Part shown: in pieces, positions 1 through 6,159 of the stretch
Layout: each line of letters opens with the position of its first letter
Position numbering within the stretch: position 1 is the stretch's first letter
Assembly (NCBI GenBank): GCA_016763355.1
Contig: JAESTY010000086.1
Location: forward strand, 1 to 6,159
DNA: 6,159 nt
Source: Immundisolibacteraceae bacterium
GTDB lineage: Bacteria; Pseudomonadota; Gammaproteobacteria; Immundisolibacterales; Immundisolibacteraceae
Direction: 5' to 3'
Program-made: the position numbers and the translations under genes
The notes under the pieces: model-generated
Told to the model about the DNA's origin: nothing
Database searches by the model: none
Seen by the model: the letters and a program-made list of their open reading frames with translations, nothing else

Positions 1-228
1 ATTCGGGATGTTCTAGACCATAACAGCACACCGAATGGCGGTAAGGAATAACCTACCGAAACAGTCCAGCGCCCGCTACAGCAGCAACAAATACTACAGG
101 TTTAGAACCATAATTTCGACGATGAGAACCAGCACTACAACCTGGAAGACCTGTTCAGTAACGATAGATGTCAATTTGGGCCTATTCTAAAGATAGTTAC
201 TCGCCAACACAGCACCAATATCAAATAG
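1..228. other. region downstream of fimV, no gene recognised
   Basis: truA is the usual next gene in this neighbourhood, but no TruA N-terminus is visible on the minus strand, so it probably starts beyond the window or is absent. All frames carry stops within short distances. No clear intrinsic terminator follows the fimV TGA; a five-pair weak stem at 182-196 lacks a T-run. Confidence 0.5.
39..58. other. small hairpin downstream of fimV
   Basis: On the plus strand CGGTAAGG pairs with CCTACCG across the loop AATAA, giving seven pairs with one bulged A. No T-run follows on either strand, so it is not a standard terminator. A six-base inverted repeat, ATTCGG (1-6) and CCGAAT (31-36), lies beside it. 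Confidence 0.35.
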
Positions 229-3200
229 TCACTCTTCTAGCTTGGCTATGAGCTCTGCCGCCTGCCGCTTCTGATCATCGTTACCGTGCTGTTGAATCCG
301 CTCATTTAAAGTCGATGCTTGATCTCGGTCACCCATATCTACATAAGCTGCTAATAAATCCAGTTGTGACGCGACAGCATCCAGAGTCTCGACCGTTTCC
401 GAGTCAGCATCCTGTCCTACCGGTGCAAAAGAAATCACGGTTTCATCAAGACCATCATCAAGCTCGTCGTCGAGATCAAAAGACAAATCAGCCTCGCCCT
501 CATCTACTTCGGCTTGACCAGATTCACCCAGTGGATCCAAACCATCATCCAGACTAATGTCAGCATCAACATCCGTTAGTTCAATAGTTAATTCCGCGGA
601 ATGTTCCTCGTTCGATTCAGCCTTTAACTCTATATCACCAGACTCATTTGCGGCGTCGAGTTCCATATCAATGGATAACTCTTCACCAGAATCCGGATCA
701 AGACCACCATCCTCGAGCGTAAACTCAGCATCATTCTCCTGCGATGCTTCCTGATCAAGTAGCTCAACCTCATCATCGACTTCATCAAACTGAATTTCAA
801 GACTAGCCTCAACATCATCTGAATCTAGCACCTGAGTTTCTTCGGAGTCTGCGTTGACTAAAGGCTCATCAGCAGTAGCGCTATTAAGAATATCCACATT
901 GGTAACCAAGGTCCCTTCCAGACCAAGAACTTCGTCATCTACGTCTAGGCCAGGGTGAGACTCATCTATTTCTGCTAGGTTTGCAGACTCACCATTTCCC
1001 AATCCAGGTTCATTTTCATCGCCGGCAATATCAAGTTCAAAGTCAACAATTGCCTCTTCATCTATCTGAACCTCTGGCGCAGCATCCTGTGGTGTGGAAC
1101 TGGACTCTTCGGTAGGTGATTCATCATCGAAATCCAACGAGTCAAAATTAATCGTATTCTCGTCTTCGTCGTTATCGTTCGAATGTTCTGCAACATCGTC
1201 AGCCGTAGGCTGCTCTTCCTCATCAGGACCAGAGAGATCAAACTCCAGACTACTCCCCTCATCCTCAGTCGAAGCTTCGACCTGACCCTCAGGCCCAGCA
1301 GAAACTTCATCGGTAAAGGCATCCAGATCCATCGTTGTAGAAAGTTCTGAGCTCCGCAAATCATCCGGCATTGATCCTTCAACACCCTCGGACTCTGCAC
1401 CCAACGATTCTGGCTCGATTTCAGGTGACAGATCAAATTCAAGACCACCAGCATCGTCAGCTAAATCCTCAACATCGGCTGCATCTTGTTCGCCGACCAA
1501 GCCATCTAATTCTATAGATGTGGAAATTTCTGTAACATCCAACTCGATGGACGCTCCAGCGCCATCAGAAACATCCGTTTCAGTCGCACCTGTTTCCAGC
1601 GACCCATCTGTCAAACCATCTAATTCAAAAGAATTCGATAACTCATCAGCAGTTTCCGTTTCATCCCCTGCAAAATCTCCCAAATCGAAATCATCGACCG
1701 CTTCAGACAACTCCAGACTGGTGTCTTCATCACCTTCCGCATCTAAATCAAGTTCATCCTGAACGGTGGAAGCGGCAACAAGAGAACCAATTTGGCTGAC
1801 ATCAAGAGTAGAGCCACTAAACAGGTCACTGCCTGACTTTATTGCCAAACCTAAAGCGGATATTTTCTCCCAGGTCCCAGAATCATCCGACTGAAGGCCT
1901 TTTAGTTCCCCAGCAAATTGCTCATATTCATCACCTTTGTCCTGACTGTAATAAATATCAAGTAGCTTAAGCTTTAACTCCAGGCGGTCGTCATACTGAA
2001 TCGCATCCTGAATAATTTCTTCAGCCTGTTCATGATGTCCATAAGCAATAAAGACATCCGCCTCGGCAATAGGATCAACATCCTCAAGCTCAGCTTCAGC
2101 CGCGACACCCACGCTTGGAGCTACAAAGTCATCCAGAAATGAAGTGGTGTCTTCGAGAGCATCTACATCACTAACTAATGTACTCGTGGCTTGATCAACA
2201 CTCAGTTCAGTCTCTTCAGTAGCCACAACGGCCGGGGCTCGAACCAAGGTTTGCTCTTCGTCGTCCAGGTCCAGCTCATCAAGCGAATCGACTTCATTTT
2301 TCTTACCACTGCGCAATGCTAGGCCAACAAAACCAAGCACCAGCAATGTCACTGCTGCAACCAGGTAGATCCAGTTAGCTAACAATAAATCAATTAGCCC
2401 ACCATCTGCCGCCGATGATTTAACCGGACTGGCACCGGAGGGACGTTTTCGTTCATCCTTGTCTTCAACAGGAGGATCAGCTTTTACCTCAGGCGATATA
2501 ACCCCCTCGTCAACAGAAGGATCTGCTTCAGTAATCTCTACCGGCTCATCACTTGGCGCTAATTCTGCCGCATTATCCAGGTCTTCTAATACTTTGGCTG
2601 CTGGCTCATCGATCGATTCAACCACTGGCGAATCGATCCTGGTCTCCGAAGTTTCTGAGCCAGCAACACCGCCCTGCCGCTCAATACCTGGTGCCAATTT
2701 CGCCAACTCAGCCATCTCTCGCAGCGTCGCTAACCGCAATTCCAACTGGTTTATCTGCTCACGCAAATCCTGGTTTTCACGTTCACGAACCTCAAGAGCT
2801 TCCTCCAGCAATTCAATATGCTCGGATACCTGAGCAGAACTACCAGCAGATTCCCTGACTGCAACAGCTGTTTCATCACCTAAAGCGGCACCGACTAATC
2901 GGACTCGACCCACAGCTTCAGTTTGTCCCGACACTGGGGTTGATTCTGCTAAGCGCTGCCGAATCACTTCGCCGCTGCTAGAATCAACAACCACTATTGG
3001 TGGGGCCACTGCTGGAGAGTTCTGCTTAAACTGCTTCCAAGCATCTTGGTGGCGAGCAAACTCGTCGCGTGCTGCGCTTACGTCCAATGTCTGATAACCC
3101 GCCTGATCAGGCAGTCTTAGCACCTTCCCTGCAAACATCAAATTGATGTTGTTATCAATAAACGCATCAGGATTAGCAGCAACAATCGCAATCATCGCCT

Positions 3201-3801
3201 GATTAACATTCACCCCGACCGGGCGAACCTTAATGGCGATTTCCCATAGCGTATCTCCTATGGCGGTTGGACCATATTGCTTGCCATCAATAGTAGCGAC
3301 TTCCGGCATCGCTAATAGATCAGCACCAACACTGCCGGGTTCAGCAGCGGCACGAACAACCGCAGGAATTTCAATCTGGGTGATTGATACTGGTGGGGTT
3401 TTCGCGTGGGGAGGTGGATCAAGTAACATGGTGTATTCACGAAACACCCTGCCCTCTGGCCCGCTAACTTCGATTAAAAAATTGAAATAGGGATCAGCTA
3501 CTGCTCGCTCGGTAAAAATCCGTATAAAAGGCACGCCATTAGCAGTTTCCTCAACTGCAAATTTCAAATTCACCAACGAAAACGGCCGCTCTAGCCCAGC
3601 TTTTTTATGGGTTGCAGATGACGCTAGCCGCGCTTGAATGACTTCAGCATCGCCAGATTCAACCCCAATCAACGCAACTTCGGCCGCCAGCGGTTGGCTA
3701 AGATAGGAACGTAGCGTTAATTCACCGAGCCCCAACGCATACACCGACACCGGCGATATAAACGCCATCAGCATGATTACGTTGAGTATTTTGTTACGCA
3801 T
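229..3801 (-). CDS. fimV: FimV/HubP-family polar hub protein with LysM domain
   Basis: FimV-family proteins (FimV, HubP, TspA) are inner-membrane, peptidoglycan-binding proteins that organise the cell pole; in Pseudomonas FimV supports type IV pilus secretin assembly and cAMP signalling. This copy has 1190 residues. It shows a signal peptide (1-22, cut likely after VYA), the mature FimV N-terminus LGLGELTLRSYLSQPL (23-38), a FimV-core/LysM motif (about 176-231) and a coiled coil (about 325-368). A transmembrane helix (469-497) is followed by RSGKK. Next come a TPR-like pair of helices (about 575-635, DPIAEADVFIAYG), a very acidic linker (about 656-1158) and the FimV C-terminal domain (about 1145-1190, LDLLAAYVDMGDRDQA). 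The start is the ATG at 3801, preceded by AGGTGA; an in-frame TTG six codons upstream would add residues ahead of the signal peptide and is rejected. The family is certain. The precise role in this organism, whether pili, flagella or chromosome placement, cannot be read from the window. Confidence 0.95.
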   Translation of the reverse strand: MRNKILNVIMLMAFISPVSVYALGLGELTLRSYLSQPLAAEVALIGVESGDAEVIQARLASSATHKKAGLERPFSLVNLKFAVEETANGVPFIRIFTERAVADPYFNFLIEVSGPEGRVFREYTMLLDPPPHAKTPPVSITQIEIPAVVRAAAEPGSVGADLLAMPEVATIDGKQYGPTAIGDTLWEIAIKVRPVGVNVNQAMIAIVAANPDAFIDNNINLMFAGKVLRLPDQAGYQTLDVSAARDEFARHQDAWKQFKQNSPAVAPPIVVVDSSSGEVIRQRLAESTPVSGQTEAVGRVRLVGAALGDETAVAVRESAGSSAQVSEHIELLEEALEVRERENQDLREQINQLELRLATLREMAELAKLAPGIERQGGVAGSETSETRIDSPVVESIDEPAAKVLEDLDNAAELAPSDEPVEITEADPSVDEGVISPEVKADPPVEDKDERKRPSGASPVKSSAADGGLIDLLLANWIYLVAAVTLLVLGFVGLALRSGKKNEVDSLDELDLDDEEQTLVRAPAVVATEETELSVDQATSTLVSDVDALEDTTSFLDDFVAPSVGVAAEAELEDVDPIAEADVFIAYGHHEQAEEIIQDAIQYDDRLELKLKLLDIYYSQDKGDEYEQFAGELKGLQSDDSGTWEKISALGLAIKSGSDLFSGSTLDVSQIGSLVAASTVQDELDLDAEGDEDTSLELSEAVDDFDLGDFAGDETETADELSNSFELDGLTDGSLETGATETDVSDGAGASIELDVTEISTSIELDGLVGEQDAADVEDLADDAGGLEFDLSPEIEPESLGAESEGVEGSMPDDLRSSELSTTMDLDAFTDEVSAGPEGQVEASTEDEGSSLEFDLSGPDEEEQPTADDVAEHSNDNDEDENTINFDSLDFDDESPTEESSSTPQDAAPEVQIDEEAIVDFELDIAGDENEPGLGNGESANLAEIDESHPGLDVDDEVLGLEGTLVTNVDILNSATADEPLVNADSEETQVLDSDDVEASLEIQFDEVDDEVELLDQEASQENDAEFTLEDGGLDPDSGEELSIDMELDAANESGDIELKAESNEEHSAELTIELTDVDADISLDDGLDPLGESGQAEVDEGEADLSFDLDDELDDGLDETVISFAPVGQDADSETVETLDAVASQLDLLAAYVDMGDRDQASTLNERIQQHGNDDQKRQAAELIAKLEE
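460..1632 (-). repeat. degenerate acidic motif repeats inside fimV
   Basis: The FimV linker contains about fourteen scattered copies of a short motif, roughly S-hydrophobic-E/D-hydrophobic-D. Examples are SFELDGL (724), SIELD (751), SIELDGL (762), GLEFDLS (786), TTMDLDAF (822), SLEFDLS (851), DFELDIAG (920), SLEIQFDE (1000), LSIDMELD (1042), LTIELTD (1071) and DLSFDLDDEL (1105). Spacing is irregular, from 11 to about 80 residues. At DNA level, two copies share 14 of 15 bases (plus-strand 1498-1512 and 1612-1626), which suggests some arose by duplication. These are internal protein repeats, not a mobile or intergenic element. Confidence 0.6.
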
Positions 3802-3805
3802 TGCT

Positions 3806-3811
3806 TCACCT
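3806..3811 (-). promoter_or_regulatory. ribosome binding site of fimV (AGGTGA)
   Basis: AGGTGA ends four bases before the ATG at 3801. It decides the start: the upstream in-frame TTG at 3819 would put this site inside the coding region and displace the signal peptide. Confidence 0.7.
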
Positions 3812-3875
3812 GAACCCAAAGTCGCAAAGCACGGACCAACGAAATAAAGCCCTCACCCTGCCGAAAGAAACCACT

Positions 3876-3922
3876 AAAACGAGCTATCCCATTAGCTTTG
3901 TGCAGTTAGGCTAGCAAACTCG
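3876..3922 (-). terminator. possible weak terminator or leader hairpin between asd and fimV
   Basis: Two alternative minus-strand folds are visible. A short one pairs AGCTA (3897-3893) with TAGCT (3886-3882) across a six-base loop. A longer imperfect one pairs CGAG plus CTAGCC (3922-3919 and 3914-3909) with GGATAG plus CTCG, ending at 3880, with a four-base bulge and one mismatch. Both are followed by a run of only four T (3879-3876), with C and G between the short stem and the run. This is weak for an intrinsic terminator, so partial read-through from asd into fimV would be expected. Confidence 0.25.
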
Positions 3923-3936
3923 AATAAACATTACAA
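3908..3936 (-). promoter_or_regulatory. possible sigma70-type promoter for fimV
   Basis: On the minus strand, TTGTAA (3936-3931) and TAGCCT (3913-3908) are 17 bases apart. A TG one base before the -10 resembles an extended -10 element. The hexamers match consensus at only four and three positions. Transcription would begin near 3901, giving a leader of about 100 bases before fimV. It fits the need for separate fimV expression, but chance is a real alternative. Confidence 0.3.
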
Positions 3937-3954
3937 ACTAATAGTAACTTCTTA

Positions 3955-4986
3955 TTAGAAATAGTTTTTTATTAATTCTTCAGCGATTTGAACACTGTTA
4001 GTTGCGGCTCCTTTTCGAACATTATCAGCCACCACCCAGAGGTTTAAGCCGAGTTCATTTGCCGGATCATTACGGATTCGGCCGACGTAAACCAGGTCAC
4101 TATCAGCGGCCTCGGTAACCGCTGTCGGATAGCCACCATCTTCATGGCGATCGATTACCTCAACACCGCTTGCCTGCTCCAGAAGCTGGGTAGCCCGTGC
4201 GGCAGAAATCGGGGCTCGGGTCTCAATATGAATCGCTTCTGAATGCCCAAAGAACACTGGCACTCTTACAGCCGTAGGATTTACGCCAATCGAATCATCG
4301 TCAAAAATCTTATGAGTTTCCCAGACCATCTTCATCTCTTCGCGGGTGTAGCCGTTTTCTTCAAAAGAGTCGATATGAGGTAGAACGTTGAAGGCGATCT
4401 GTTTAGGGTAAACCTCTGACTCTATCGGCTTGGCACTCAACAAAGCAGCAGTTTGTCCTGCTAGCTCCTCAATCGCCGATTGCCCGGTACCGGATACGGC
4501 CTGATAGGTGCAAACATTGATGCGGGTGATGCCTACTGCATCATAAATTGGCTTCAATGCGACCAACATCTGAATAGTGCTGCAATTTGGGTTGGCGATG
4601 ATGCCTCTGGTTTTATAGCCAGCTATCGCTTGCGGATTAACTTCCGGCACCACTAGCGGGATATCGTCATCACGACGAAAATGCGAGGTGTTGTCGATCA
4701 CCACCGCGCCCGCTGCAGCAGCCTGTGGCGCATATTCAGCCGAGACAGAGCCACCCGCTGAAAACAGAGCAATCTGTACTTGCGAAAAATCAAAGTCGGT
4801 CAAATCGGTTACTTTCAGCCAGCCGCCACGAAACTCCAGCCGTTTTCCAGCGGAACGACTAGATGCCAGCAGATACAGCTGATCTACTGGAAAATTGCGC
4901 TCTTCTAGCACCTTAACCATGGTCTCACCGACAGCACCGGTTGCGCCGACTATCGCTACATTAAACTGCTTGTCTTCGGATTCCAT
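3955..4986 (-). CDS. asd: aspartate-semialdehyde dehydrogenase Asd
   Basis: This enzyme reduces L-aspartyl-4-phosphate to L-aspartate-4-semialdehyde with NADPH. It is the branch point leading to diaminopimelate/lysine, threonine and methionine, so it also feeds peptidoglycan synthesis. The protein has 343 residues. Visible motifs are the dinucleotide-binding loop GATGAVG (14-20), the active-site cysteine C135 in NPNCSTIQ, Q162 in YQAVSG, the EEMKM segment (216-220), and RVPVFFGHSE (241-250), whose H248 is the expected catalytic base. The C-terminus VVADNVRKGAATN (318-330) is also typical. The sequence resembles the shorter Vibrio/Gram-positive type of Asd more than the roughly 370-residue E. 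coli type. The related protein Usg, found near truA in enterics, lacks the catalytic cysteine; this protein keeps it, so it is predicted to be active. The ATG shares a base with the leuB TAA stop, and AGGGGG lies seven bases upstream, consistent with translational coupling. Confidence 0.97.
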   Translation of the reverse strand: MESEDKQFNVAIVGATGAVGETMVKVLEERNFPVDQLYLLASSRSAGKRLEFRGGWLKVTDLTDFDFSQVQIALFSAGGSVSAEYAPQAAAAGAVVIDNTSHFRRDDDIPLVVPEVNPQAIAGYKTRGIIANPNCSTIQMLVALKPIYDAVGITRINVCTYQAVSGTGQSAIEELAGQTAALLSAKPIESEVYPKQIAFNVLPHIDSFEENGYTREEMKMVWETHKIFDDDSIGVNPTAVRVPVFFGHSEAIHIETRAPISAARATQLLEQASGVEVIDRHEDGGYPTAVTEAADSDLVYVGRIRNDPANELGLNLWVVADNVRKGAATNSVQIAEELIKNYF

Positions 4987-6065
4987 TAACCAGCCCCCTG
5001 CAATGCGGCTACCACAGCATCACCCATCTGAACGGTACCAACCTTCTGGGTACCGTCAGTAAAAATGTCTCCAGTACGCAAGCCCTGGTCAAGCACGCTA
5101 CTGACCGCAGTCTCAATCGCATCGCCAATATCAGCCCGCGACAAACTATGGCGAAACATCATCGCCATCGATAATAGAGTTGCTAACGGGTTGGCCTGAT
5201 CTGTGCCAGCGATGTCAGGTGCAGAGCCATGGACTGGTTCATACATGCCCGCACCTGCCTCATTCAATGAAGCCGATGGCAGCATGCCAATCGACCCGGT
5301 GAGCATAGCCGCACAATCAGACAGAATATCGCCAAATAAATTGCCGGTAACCATTACATCAAACTGCTTGGGAGCACGCACGAGCTGCATGGCTGCGTTA
5401 TCGACATACATGTGCGACAACTCCACATCCGGGTTTTTTTCACCCATCTCGATAGCCACTTCACGCCACAAACCACTGACGTCGAGCACATTGGCTTTAT
5501 CCACCGAACAGAGGCGGCCACCGCGTTTGCGCGCAGCCTCAAAGCCAGCCTCAAGAATGCGCACAATCTCATCTTCACCATAAACCATGGTGTTGAAACC
5601 AATACGCTTGCCATTCTCTTTACGCTCACCACGGGGCTCACCAAAATAAATGCCACCGGTAAGTTCCCGGATAATCAAAATATCCAGGCCGGCCACAATC
5701 TCTTCTTTCAGGGTTGATGCCGCTGCTAATTGCGGAAACAGAATTGCAGGACGCAAATTGGCAAACAGACCAAGCGCAGACCGCATTCCTAGCAGACCGC
5801 GTTCGGGACGCAAATGACGCTCGAGGTTATCCCACTTAGGACCACCCACCGCACCTAACAATACCGCATCGGCCTGCTTCGCTAATTCAACGGTTTGATC
5901 TGGCAACGGTGTACCAGTCTCATCCACAGCAATACCACCAATCAGCCCTCGCTCAAACTCACACTGAAACCCGAACACCTGCTCGATTGCCGTAAACAGC
6001 TTGGCTGCTTCAGCCATAATTTCATTGCCGATACCATCGCCTGGCAGCACCAAAATTTTACTCAT
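4986..6065 (-). CDS. leuB: 3-isopropylmalate dehydrogenase LeuB
   Basis: This enzyme oxidises and decarboxylates (2R,3S)-3-isopropylmalate to 2-oxoisocaproate with NAD+, the third dedicated step of leucine synthesis in the cytoplasm. The protein has 359 residues, the normal family length. It begins with the typical N-terminus (LPGDGIGNEI, residues 7-16). By comparison with well-studied LeuB enzymes, the substrate arginines are R95, R105 and R133, the catalytic pair is Y140 (GGIYFG) and K190 (VDKANVL), and the metal-binding aspartates are D222, D246 and D250. The family signature spans residues 242-266 (starting NLFGDILSD), and the NAD-binding loop is EPVHGSAPDIAG (276-287). No key residue is missing. 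The ATG start places the conserved N-terminus correctly; an AGGA lies ten bases upstream, slightly far for a Shine-Dalgarno site. The stop codon overlaps the asd start by one base. A tartrate dehydrogenase or isocitrate dehydrogenase is less likely, given the LeuB-type residues and context. Confidence 0.97.
   Translation of the reverse strand: MSKILVLPGDGIGNEIMAEAAKLFTAIEQVFGFQCEFERGLIGGIAVDETGTPLPDQTVELAKQADAVLLGAVGGPKWDNLERHLRPERGLLGMRSALGLFANLRPAILFPQLAAASTLKEEIVAGLDILIIRELTGGIYFGEPRGERKENGKRIGFNTMVYGEDEIVRILEAGFEAARKRGGRLCSVDKANVLDVSGLWREVAIEMGEKNPDVELSHMYVDNAAMQLVRAPKQFDVMVTGNLFGDILSDCAAMLTGSIGMLPSASLNEAGAGMYEPVHGSAPDIAGTDQANPLATLLSMAMMFRHSLSRADIGDAIETAVSSVLDQGLRTGDIFTDGTQKVGTVQMGDAVVAALQGAG
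4994..4999 (-). promoter_or_regulatory. ribosome binding site of asd (AGGGGG), inside leuB end
   Basis: AGGGGG lies seven bases before the asd ATG, within the last codons of leuB. With the TAATG stop/start overlap, it supports reinitiation or coupled translation of asd after leuB. Confidence 0.6.
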
Positions 6066-6075
6066 GGTTCATATT

Positions 6076-6079
6076 TCCT
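6076..6079 (-). promoter_or_regulatory. probable ribosome binding site of leuB (AGGA)
   Basis: AGGA lies ten bases before the leuB ATG, longer than the usual five to nine. A second ATG only three bases from this site opens a four-residue frame (see findings). No better purine-rich site lies closer to the leuB start. Confidence 0.45.
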
Positions 6080-6112
6080 AAATAGTGAGTTTGAAAAACT
6101 GCCCAAAACAAC

Positions 6113-6123
6113 GCGGCCACCGC
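6113..6123 (-). other. GC-rich hairpin upstream of leuB
   Basis: GCGG and CCGC are separated by TGG, and the next bases on the minus strand are GTTGTTTT. It could be the end of a weak terminator for an upstream gene, but a four-pair stem is short and the T-run is interrupted. Confidence 0.25.
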
Positions 6124-6159
6124 AGGTCAACACAACAATAAAATGAATTTGTGAAGCCC

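Larger units (their letters stand above)
6066..6159. other. leuB upstream region, no gene recognised
   Basis: In many gammaproteobacteria leuC and leuD precede leuB. Two minus-strand frames stay open from the window edge nearly to leuB, but neither translation resembles the LeuD C-terminus, so I cannot call a partial gene. No convincing promoter was found; TTGACC occurs, but no matching -10 follows at normal distance. Confidence 0.5.

Noticed and set aside
53..154. 33-codon minus-strand open stretch ending in a hydrophobic segment (VVFVAAVAGAGLF)
   Set aside because: It reads like a membrane segment, but it has no ATG, GTG or TTG start after the preceding stop, so no gene can be supported.
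94..174. 26-residue hydrophobic frame with a TTG start, minus strand, downstream of fimV
   Set aside because: The start is weak, the upstream AATAGG is a poor ribosome site and the product is unknown. It looks like a membrane peptide, but chance is likely at this length.
144..174. TTGACA on the minus strand at 174-169 as a -35 element
   Set aside because: No acceptable -10 hexamer is found 16 to 18 bases downstream.
122..190. 22-residue plus-strand ORF with ATG start
   Set aside because: No Shine-Dalgarno sequence precedes it and the product resembles nothing known.
630..818. Arg/Met-rich minus-strand frame inside fimV
   Set aside because: It is an out-of-frame shadow of fimV; the in-frame protein continues without interruption to the conserved C-terminal domain.
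557..1762. Long plus-strand frames rich in Ser opposite fimV
   Set aside because: They are antisense shadows of Asp/Glu-rich codons, lack ribosome binding sites and resemble no protein family.
5203..5717. Plus-strand frames opposite leuB
   Set aside because: They lie opposite the conserved catalytic core of LeuB and encode no recognisable domain.

Overview
The window carries three consecutive genes, all on the minus strand. In transcription order they are leuB (3-isopropylmalate dehydrogenase), asd (aspartate-semialdehyde dehydrogenase) and fimV (FimV/HubP-family polar hub protein). leuB-asd-fimV, usually followed by truA, is a familiar neighbourhood in gammaproteobacteria such as Pseudomonas and Vibrio. 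The Asd here closely resembles the shorter Vibrio-type enzyme as I remember it, and FimV has the full family architecture. The source is therefore probably a gammaproteobacterium with moderate base composition that may make type IV pili. I cannot name the genus.

Layout from high to low coordinates. 6066-6159 is the leuB upstream region: 94 bases with a GC-rich hairpin and no recognisable end of an upstream gene. 4986-6065 is leuB, and 3955-4986 is asd. These two overlap by one base (TAATG), which points to co-transcription and translational coupling. 3802-3954 is a gap with a possible weak promoter and overlapping inverted repeats. 229-3801 is fimV, more than half of the window. 1-228 lies downstream of fimV, where truA would be expected, but I see no gene there; it holds one small hairpin.

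The first two genes serve amino-acid biosynthesis: LeuB in leucine synthesis, and Asd at the branch point to lysine/diaminopimelate, threonine and methionine. FimV is structural and organisational. It has a signal peptide, a periplasmic FimV domain with a LysM peptidoglycan-binding motif, a coiled coil, one transmembrane helix, a cytoplasmic TPR-like module, a very long acidic region and the conserved FimV C-terminal domain. The neighbourhood looks conserved by ancestry, not because the products act together.

I find no undescribed system here. The most unusual feature is the FimV cytoplasmic region: about 500 residues with only two Lys/Arg, threaded with a degenerate S-hydrophobic-E/D-hydrophobic-D motif. 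There is no sign of mobile elements, CRISPR, tRNA or rRNA genes, or any convincing plus-strand gene.
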